From Symbiodinium natans (lineage: Eukaryota > Sar > Dinophyceae > Suessiales > Symbiodiniaceae): a stretch of 64,000 nucleotides of DNA. A program made the translations under genes and the position numbers. The notes beneath the pieces were generated by a model. That model had not been told where the DNA came from and did no database searches. It worked only from the letters and a program-made list of their open reading frames with translations. Shown in pieces: positions 60,045 through 64,000 of this stretch (positions are counted from its first letter, which is position 1; every line of letters starts with the position of its first letter). The stretch is taken from assembly GCA_905221605.1 (NCBI GenBank), contig CAJNDS010002386.1:186001-250000 (forward strand), given 5' to 3'.

Positions 60045-63000
60045 GCGTGTGCGTGTGCGTGTGCGTGCGCGTGCGCGTGCGCGTGCGCGTGTGCGTGTGC
60101 GTGTGCGTGTGCGTGGGCGTTCGCGTGCGCGTGTGCGTGTGCATGGCGTGCGCGTGGGCGTGCGCGTGCGCGTGCGCGTGTGCGTGTGCGTGTGCGTGTG
60201 CGTGCGTGCGTGCCCTTCTTTTTTGCGTGCTCCCTTCTTCTCTTGGGTTTGCAGGTGCCGCTTTGGAGCTCCCAAGGCCTCTCTGAGAGAGTTGCTGGGA
60301 AGCAGACCGTCGAGCGTAAAGCAGCGATGGAGCGACCCCCCTACATGCAAACTCAGCGGCAGAGGGGCAGAGCAGTCCAGCGCTGAGGTCAGCGCCTTTC
60401 GCTTCCTGCTTGCGCGATTCCGCCTGGACGGCTGGTGGTATGGGGTCCCACTGCTGGTGCGCGGCTCCCTGCTCAACCTGCCAGTCGTCCTGGCTACAGA
60501 CTACCCCCCTGTTCAGACGATCGGAGAGGAATGTCAGAGGAATGTCATGCGGTGATTTGTGTATACATAATTAAGTCAGAGCCGTGCTGCATCCGGCACC
60601 ATTACATGCCCACCATCCGCAAAGCAAAGGCTTAAAGTATTGCTCGATGGCCTCGTGTCTCAGTTGTCGCTCAAGGATCGTGTCCATGTCCGTCATCCTT
60701 GTCGTCTTCATGATTGTGCAAACCACGTTCTGGCCATGGAAGCCTCCACTCATCAATGCTTTGGACTGCGACCCGTCATGAAAAATGAAAGGTCAGCAAG
60801 TTTCTATATGTATATATGTATATCTATGTATATATGTATGTATACATACATGTGTGTTGTTGGACTCGCCTCACTTTCTTCAACACCGCTTTTCTGTCCG
60901 TATGCCGAGGCTGGATCTCCGCGTGCGTCATCCTTCTCGTGGTGTCCGCTGCAATGGGTCTCCCGGAGCTTTCAGGCGCGCAGGACTTGGTACGGACGCT
61001 GCCTTTGAGACTCAGCTCGCATCGCTGCATGGCTGGGAGCTGTTATCTATCCCGACTCAGACGACATGCTCAGCTTCCGCGACATCTTTACCATGTTGGT
61101 CATTGTGCTTCTCTTTGGCTCTGTGCTCTTCACACTGGGCTGCGTTGGCCTGGGGACTTGGCATGTCTTTGGACCGCGGGGCACGCAGTGCGGGAACGTC
61201 CAATATGATCACCTGCAGGCGTCTCCCTGCTGTTACGGTCCCTGGGCATCCAGGAGCGTTGACGACTAGTCGAGAAGTTCATTGATCACGGCAGTTCGAG
61301 CTTTATCTCGCTATCCAGGAGATAATCCTCACCCTCGGACCCATCCCGCAGGCGCAGCGCGCCACTTCCATGCACAAATCATGCACACATCATGGGCACA
61401 AATCGAGCAAAGCAGCGGTACTTTGAACCACAGCGATGGCTCAGGTAGCGCAGGCATTGCAGAGTCTGGGCCCAAGAGTGCCAAGTATTGCCAACTCACA
61501 TTTTGACATCTTTTTCCAAGGGAGTGTATGCTCCTAGGGCCGGCTTTATGAAGTCGCTTCGGCACAGTCACAGGAAGGAGTCGGAAGGAGCACGCAGATG
61601 CCCTATCTATGTGTCTATCTCTGTATCGTGTCCATATCTGTATTCACCTGAGGTATTAGCGCGGAGCTTTCTGAGGCGCGTACTTGCACCAGCGTGACAC
61701 CTGGATGTACAAAAGTCAACAGTCGCCTGCAGAAATTTGGTTCCCGCAGATCTTTGGTTTCTTGGGTAACAGCACCAGAGCTTTGTATGTGCAGTGTGGG
61801 CAAATGCTCTTCTTTTCGATTCGCTTGGCCTAGCAACCGTTCCGCTTTCGTGCAAAGAGTCGATGAAGTCGGCTGGCACAGGCAGACGCGGCTGAGATCA
61901 AGTCTCGCGCAGCTCGGCAATGGAAGACAGGTCCACCAGAGCCTTCAGAATTTCTTGCAAGTCCCAATGGCTCTTGACAAGAGAAGGCTTCCATTCTTGT
62001 GGCCAAGGTCGAGGACCTGGCAGTGTACGACGTGACGCAGATCTCTCGTTGCATTACGGTGGTCGCGAAGGAGGCCTCACTGTTTTGCCAGCGTTCCCAC
62101 CATTATCTTCCGTTTGCCGCTTTCTGTTCGAGCCTGTGCCGGACATTGGGTTCTCCCACCGTTAGGTGCTTTGCACCGACAGCCCCGCCTTTGACTTCAC
62201 ACGCCGAGTCAGTGTTCCAGCTGGAGAACATGTTTTGAATATTTCTTCTCTGCTTCAGCTCAAGATAAGAGATATCGTAGTCGACCCGAGTGGACCAAGC
62301 TTGGCAAGTCTTCATCGGGTTGGAACCTATTGGGAACAACAGTTAAAGTCGCTGAGAGAGGGCGGTTATTCGGGAATGTTCGAATTCGGGTTTTGCTGAT
62401 AGACCTCGGCCGTCAGCGCGAAAGAACCAATCCGCTTCCCCATACTTCCCAAGAAGTGGTGATCAAGGTGCAAAGTCTTTCGAGCCTGGACGAAAAGGCT
62501 CCGCATTTGCCAAGGTTTATGTCAAGGTTTCCCAAGGTTCAGCAATTCACTTCGGGTATCTTCGGGTGTTCCAGGTTTGTCAGGAAGCTCCTGGCCAGTT
62601 TTCTGTGTAGCGCATTCTGGGCTTTGGAGAAGATGCAGGGGCGCGAGTGGGGCTTCCATGGATGCAGATGCAGGGGCGCGAGTGGGGCTTCCATGGATGC
62701 AAGTAGGGCTGCTCCGTCTCCCTGTCCTGCTGACATTACAAGCTGAGAGCCAAGAAGGCGGAACTGCAGCTTGTGCGCGACACAAGGTTCAGTCAAAAAG
62801 GAAGACCAAAAAGTCCAAGCAACAGGCTCGGCCATGTGTGCAGCGTCTGCGGTGTGAATTGGAGACCAAGCTGTTCGTTCTGCTCCAGAGTGTACATCCC
62901 TAAGCAGCACCAGCTGTAGGAAAAGGAGAGCCAGCCTTTGACTGAAGAGATTTGCAGAGGCTCCGAAGACTTTGTCGGCATCGCACCCACAGAATCCTGC

Positions 63001-63737
63001 CCAATGGAGCAGGAAGGCCCGAGCGGGGCCTTGGATCAGCCTCTTGGGGGTGAAGTGCTCGAGCCATCAAACACTGCATGCCTCGGCTGAGGGCCCATGG
63101 CCTCCAGGGAGCCCTGAAATCGGAACGCCGACCCAGGAAGCCGCCTCAACACCAACCGCACCAACCAAGAAGCTCCAGAGAAGATGCGTCGAGGGGGAGC
63201 GAGCTGACCCACGAAGAAACTTTCGAACCCTTTGAACATAGCTTTGGCAATCAGCTATATGCAACAGTGCAGTGCTGATATTGAAAACGGTTGGAGTTAG
63301 TGGGATCGAAAGATGGGTAAGGGCCTCCACTCTTCGGGCAGAGCACGGCCTTAGTGGCACGGGAGGCGCAGATCTGGAAGCCGCAGCGCTGGTGGGTGAG
63401 ACGATCGAAGAGGTCGAATCATCCTTGAGCTTGGGCCTTGGTGACAGTTCATGCTCAGGGATTGAAAGTATGCAGTGTGTTTGCAAGATGTGGTTTTGAA
63501 TGGTATTGGTAACAGGGTTTCGCTTTCACAAAGCTCGCGCATTGATTCGACAACGTTGATGGTGCAAATAGCTCAGCAGGTGCCCAGGACGCAGACCAAC
63601 AGCTGCCGGGCGACTGTGACGAAGTCTCGAGCACCTTGGACAGTGAGGCACTTGTGAGGAACTTTGCACAATGCTCCACTCTGCTTCTGCTCTGCATCAC
63701 TGATGTGGCCGAGGCACACCGCGCAGAACTCGCCTGA
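46823..63737 (+). CDS. Solute-binding domain + GCC2/GCC3 + multi-TM receptor-like gene (gene-level span)
   Basis: Exon islands across 17 kb follow, in order, the architecture of a large dinoflagellate protein family. First comes a periplasmic-binding-protein-like (glycine-betaine type) domain: 46823-~46975, 47470-47545, 47771-47869, 51917-52002, 52084-~52215. Then come the W-rich linker and CxxGFGLxD unit (53521-53604, 53680-53770), Cys-rich GCC2/GCC3 (ephrin-receptor-like) repeats (54488-54542, 55240-55368, 56170-56309), and a multi-pass membrane region (57690-61190). A cytoplasmic tail is possible at 61.8-63.7 kb. A surface sensor or adhesion role is an inference from the architecture. No start codon or signal peptide is placed. 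Introns are many, with both GT and GC donors. Confidence 0.65.
46940..46992 (+). CDS. Solute-binding domain exon 2
   Basis: After TTGCAAG the frame continues [17 protein letters not shown], where VDxxYAxAGC is the expected second motif. A likely donor is CCAG|GTCACA. Reading through instead adds VTDRGQ before the CT-rich tract, also compatible with the family. Confidence 0.6.
47028..47240 (+). repeat. CT-rich polypyrimidine tract
   Basis: About 210 bases of CTCCC, CTTCTCC and CTCT repeats with almost no purines on the plus strand. It lies in an intron of the large receptor gene. It could form intramolecular triplex (H-DNA). Frames of 90-180 codons (SPSP or EGEG) across it are artefacts. Confidence 0.9.
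47470..47545 (+). CDS. Solute-binding domain exon
   Basis: The frame reads [20 protein letters not shown] and then FVGHK, ending at ACAAG|GTACCA. YPxxAPxxLG followed by xAMFV is a core motif of this binding domain in the family. Confidence 0.6.
47771..47869 (+). CDS. Solute-binding domain exon (FYRAYN motif)
   Basis: After CACATAG the frame reads [20 protein letters not shown] and then [12 protein letters not shown], ending at CCCAG|GTACGA. The (L/I)xFYRxYN sequence is highly typical of the family. Both borders are strong. Confidence 0.7.
48171..48276 (+). CDS. Probable solute-binding domain exon
   Basis: After TTAAATTTAG the frame reads [20 protein letters not shown] and then [14 protein letters not shown], ending at TTGTG|GTAGGA. 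It is open, with good borders and the right position and strand. I cannot align it confidently to a specific motif of the domain. Confidence 0.45.
48659..48762. repeat. (ATC)n microsatellite
   Basis: ATC repeats with a few CACC and AGC interruptions. They read as poly-His, poly-Ile or poly-Asp/Met in the different frames. No coding value. Confidence 0.9.
48818..49087 (+). repeat. Degenerate tandem repeat, about 85-130 bp unit
   Basis: Three diverged copies share GGACGATTTTCGGGATTGG, ACAAGGCCTTTGGAAGCC and CCTAAAGCCAGAAAA, at about 48818, 48946 and 49030. A CCTAGGACRATG phrase recurs between them. It lies in an apparent intron of the receptor gene. Confidence 0.75.
51917..52002 (+). CDS. Solute-binding domain exon (W-x-P-D motif)
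   Basis: After TTGGCCAG the frame reads [20 protein letters not shown] and then EIRFPRYD. In this family the hallmark is F-x-W-x-P-D-x-x-F-L-x-L-x-P-x-x-I-x-F-P. It ends at GACAG|GCCAGG, a GC donor. The join to 52084 is in phase and creates [11 protein letters not shown]. Confidence 0.75.
52084..52216 (+). CDS. Solute-binding domain exon (TA-rich helix)
   Basis: After ATTGCAG the frame reads [20 protein letters not shown] and then [22 protein letters not shown]-x-x-G-x-x-R-T-A segment follows the W-x-P-D exon in the family, so identity and order agree. The frame is open to 52233; the donor is probably one of the GTGTG sites near 52217. Confidence 0.7.
52360..52922 (+). CDS. Probable exons near the end of the binding region
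   Basis: A frame at about 52330-52505 reads [21 protein letters not shown] frame at about 52760-52922 reads [20 protein letters not shown] and then [19 protein letters not shown], ending in TAG. LVxxxLxxLAPxVLxLIxKM resembles another helix of the binding domain. The stop could be a read-past of a donor; 53194-53264 would then follow. Confidence 0.45.
53194..53264 (+). CDS. Exon of the receptor gene
   Basis: It starts after CATTCAG and ends at AGTCG|GTAGCC. It reads [20 protein letters not shown]. Clean borders and helical content; the exact place in the domain is not certain. Confidence 0.5.
53521..53604 (+). CDS. Exon with A-C-R-W-L-x-x-N motif
   Basis: The frame reads [20 protein letters not shown] and then LLGDG. 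The motif xACxWLxxNxxxWxxW closes the solute-binding domain in this family just before the Cys-rich region. It ends at GATG|GTCTGC. Confidence 0.65.
53680..53770 (+). CDS. Exon with C-x-x-G-F-G-L-x-D motif
   Basis: After a TTTCAG acceptor the frame reads [20 protein letters not shown] and then YAWS. CxxGFGLxDxxG is the linker that precedes the first GCC2/GCC3 repeat in this family. Confidence 0.6.
54488..54542 (+). CDS. GCC2/GCC3 (ephrin-receptor-like) repeat exon 1
   Basis: After GCTGCAG the frame reads [17 protein letters not shown]. CxxCxPGTF is diagnostic of GCC2/GCC3 repeats. A GTATGG donor follows. Confidence 0.7.
55240..55368 (+). CDS. GCC2/GCC3 repeat exon 2
   Basis: The frame reads [20 protein letters not shown] and then QACPEG, ending at AGAAG|GTCCTT. 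CxCLPGTxxxGxxxSCxxCPEG fits a whole GCC2/GCC3 unit. Its upstream border is uncertain. Confidence 0.75.
55490..55606 (+). CDS. Probable Cys-rich exon
   Basis: A frame starting near the TTTGTCGACGG sequence reads [20 protein letters not shown], then [11 protein letters not shown], ending at GGAAAG|GTGCGT. Cysteine spacing is looser than in the neighbouring repeats, but donor and position fit the Cys-rich region. Confidence 0.4.
56170..56309 (+). CDS. Cys-rich juxtamembrane exon
   Basis: After TTTTTCCAG the frame reads [20 protein letters not shown] and then [19 protein letters not shown]. GYxxxxxEPLExFxCxxxxxCPGGxPxTC is the pattern seen between GCC2/GCC3 repeats and the first membrane helix in dinoflagellate homologues. 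It ends at GGGCTT|GTGAGC. Confidence 0.75.
56390..56514 (+). CDS. Exon after the Cys-rich region
   Basis: After GAGAGCAG a frame reads [20 protein letters not shown] and then a charged stretch, ending at CAG|GTATGA. Position, acceptor and donor are good. The phase does not match a direct join to 56309, so another exon must lie between or the frame is wrong. Confidence 0.4.
57690..57983 (+). CDS. Exon of the membrane region (soluble loop and helix)
   Basis: A 98-codon frame contains [20 protein letters not shown], then [20 protein letters not shown]. The LxxFxLDLDLxGxxxSL segment follows the first membrane helix in this family. Short GCGAAGC repeats lie inside (57785-57815). The frame is open to a TAA at 57981-57983; the donor is not placed. 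Confidence 0.5.
   Translation, partial: TVDFPFNVQDPWAEVRTKRMWTLMTEQVKQCFAVRSGAKQCKKQCVICHATRKDLLQALQVFILDLDLMGASASLSRQPPQSIRETQHPKLENNDKE
58061..58200 (+). CDS. Exon with transmembrane helix
   Basis: The frame reads [20 protein letters not shown] and then [16 protein letters not shown]: a clear membrane helix followed by a basic cytoplasmic flank. It occupies the place of an early membrane helix of the family. Splice borders are not certain. Confidence 0.55.
58790..59000. other. G-rich run and AT-rich intron sequence
   Basis: A 25-base G-rich run (58837-58862) followed by AT-rich sequence with two copies of a GATAACAAATACAT-like phrase. No coding seen. An 11-base match to the 3' end of the dinoflagellate spliced leader occurs on the minus strand at 58952-58962. 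Confidence 0.4.
59045..59340 (+). CDS. Exon(s) of the membrane region, with an internal TGA
   Basis: After CTCAG the frame reads [20 protein letters not shown] and RAILADR, then TGA (59133-59135). In the same frame it continues [20 protein letters not shown], then [19 protein letters not shown]. The last part matches the LxPMxCYxHPNGxxS motif that follows a membrane helix in homologues. The TGA may mean a damaged allele, a sequencing error or two exons joined differently. Confidence 0.5.
59780..59922 (+). CDS. Exon with CxxC and transmembrane helix
   Basis: The frame reads [20 protein letters not shown] and then [20 protein letters not shown], a short Cys motif leading into a strong membrane helix. 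It ends near the CAGGCCTGA sequence; a GC donor there (CAG|GCCTGA) would be usable. Confidence 0.55.
60001..60212. repeat. (GT)n/(GTGC)n microsatellite
   Basis: Alternating GT, GTGC and GCGT repeats with Z-DNA potential. It lies in an intron immediately upstream of the exon at 60255. The open frames through it (CVCV, RTRT) are artefacts. Confidence 0.95.
60255..60525 (+). CDS. Exon with transmembrane signature [10 protein letters not shown]
   Basis: After GGTTTGCAG the frame reads [20 protein letters not shown], then [20 protein letters not shown] and [18 protein letters not shown]. The RFRxDxWWWGxxLLxRxxLLxLxPV pattern is one of the most conserved segments of this family's membrane region. 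Open to a stop at 60553-60555; the donor is probably near GATCG|GAGAGG or upstream. Confidence 0.7.
60655..60780 (+). CDS. Exon with transmembrane helix
   Basis: After TCTCAG a frame reads [20 protein letters not shown] and then [12 protein letters not shown] helix followed by W-x-x-P-x-x-N-x-x-D is the next conserved block after the RFRxDxWWWG exon. Confidence 0.65.
60895..61190 (+). CDS. Exon(s) with the last transmembrane helices
   Basis: About 60900-60990 reads [20 protein letters not shown] and ends near GACTTG|GTACGG. About 61022-61190 reads [20 protein letters not shown], then [20 protein letters not shown] and [13 protein letters not shown]. Only about 26 bases separate the first candidate donor from the nearest CTCAG acceptor, and the phases do not fit, so the join is unresolved (short intron or small indel). 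All three plus frames happen to be open here. Confidence 0.55.
61200..61840. other. Probable intron sequence
   Basis: No strong coding. A frame near 61694-61800 is open on both strands without signature. Confidence 0.3.
61863..62238 (+). CDS. Candidate cytoplasmic-tail exon with an internal TGA
   Basis: One frame reads [20 protein letters not shown] and [11 protein letters not shown], then TGA (61975-61977), then [20 protein letters not shown] and [15 protein letters not shown], open to 62238. The two halves look like one continuous soluble domain. Assignment to the receptor gene rests on strand and position only. Confidence 0.35.
62631..62700 (+). repeat. Perfect 35-bp tandem duplication
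   Basis: AGATGCAGGGGCGCGAGTGG and the following 15 bases occur twice head to tail (62631-62665 and 62666-62700) without a mismatch. As 35 is not a multiple of three, an exon containing it would change frame between copies. Confidence 0.95.
62940..63092 (+). CDS. Candidate acidic tail exon
   Basis: A frame reads [20 protein letters not shown] and then [20 protein letters not shown], with TGA at about 63088-63090. Acidic and disordered; it could be a cytoplasmic tail exon of the receptor gene or a separate gene. Confidence 0.35.
63340..63737 (+). CDS. Candidate last exons
   Basis: About 63355-63472 reads [20 protein letters not shown], then [14 protein letters not shown]. About 63546-63737 reads [20 protein letters not shown], then [20 protein letters not shown] and a hydrophobic [18 protein letters not shown] before TGA. 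If the GTGAGG at about 63653 is used as a donor, the last segment is intronic. These acidic, Ser-rich exons end the run of supported coding sequence. Confidence 0.4.
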
Positions 63738-64000
63738 GTCTATAGCTGTAGCTAGGCATAGCTGGCTGTTCGGATTGCGGCATTGCCGTGCCGATGTGCC
63801 ATGTCCTTCCGCAAGCTTTCGCGCGCAACACGTGCAACACTTTCAGCACCTTTTGCTTTGTGAGCTTGTGCTCGGCTCGAAGCGAGATGAAGCGAGAGCA
63901 AGTGAAATCCAAAATGGATTCTGAGGGTGTCCAGGCAGGCACGGAGAGGCCCAGCGTGGATATGTCTGACAGGGTCTGAAAGCGTCCCCTTGCTTACAGA
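63738..64000. other. Right edge, no feature called
   Basis: Short competing frames on both strands. One plus frame (ERPSVDMSDRV near 63950) might be a further exon cut by the window edge. Confidence 0.25.

Noticed and set aside
59725-60555. Single 243-codon plus ORF running through the GT tract
   Set aside because: It is open only because the GT/GC tract has no stops. I treat the parts on either side as separate exons with different frames.

Overview
The window reads as nuclear DNA of a dinoflagellate, most likely a Symbiodiniaceae-like species. No long uninterrupted genes are visible. Coding potential appears as dozens of short plus-strand islands of 15-90 codons, bounded by introns with AG acceptors (often AG|G) and both GT and GC donors. 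Microsatellites are very abundant, and a CCCTAAA/TTTAGGG-type telomeric motif is present. The recognisable families (one-repeat-per-exon PPR proteins, KH proteins, pentameric-channel-like proteins, and solute-binding/GCC2-GCC3/multi-membrane proteins) are expanded in these algae. All exon coordinates were read by eye from frames, splice motifs and phase matching. Gene outer limits are approximate and product calls rest on motif recognition, with no database search.

Layout. 1-5.4 kb: no recognised gene; a roughly 950-bp GT/CG/GGGT simple-sequence block lies at 3.26-4.22 kb. 5.6-12.1 kb: a fragmented coiled-coil gene. 13.6-22.3 kb: a pentatricopeptide-repeat (PPR) gene with about 25 visible exon fragments. 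24.9-26.0 kb: a zinc-ribbon-like and helical coding relic around an inverted repeat. 26.3-27.1 kb: exons of an LNG/PENL-motif (SH3-like) dinoflagellate domain. 28.9-29.7 kb: a striking foldback of 111-bp units, three direct and four inverted. 30.0-31.5 kb: telomere-like motifs and a degenerate satellite resembling a subtelomere. 31.8-32.1 kb: an AT-rich TATG/TA tract. 33.5-34.1 kb: an Ala/Pro-rich exon, a GT tract and a 9-bp minisatellite. 35.9-38.6 kb: a KH-domain RNA-binding protein gene. 39.2-40.0 kb: exons of unknown function. 41.15-42.9 kb: a pentameric ligand-gated ion-channel-like gene, possibly damaged. 46.8-63.7 kb: a very large gene joining a solute-binding domain, cysteine-rich GCC2/GCC3 repeats and a multi-pass membrane region.

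Almost every supported exon is on the plus strand, which fits the long one-directional gene arrays of dinoflagellates. The genes do not form an evident pathway: two predicted surface/sensory membrane proteins, two RNA-binding families (PPR, typically organellar; KH) and a coiled-coil protein lie in line. The most distinctive features are the 111-bp foldback next to subtelomere-like repeats, the large binding-protein/GCC/multi-TM receptor gene, phase-matched GC-AG introns, and candidate introns of only 30 and 47 bases.
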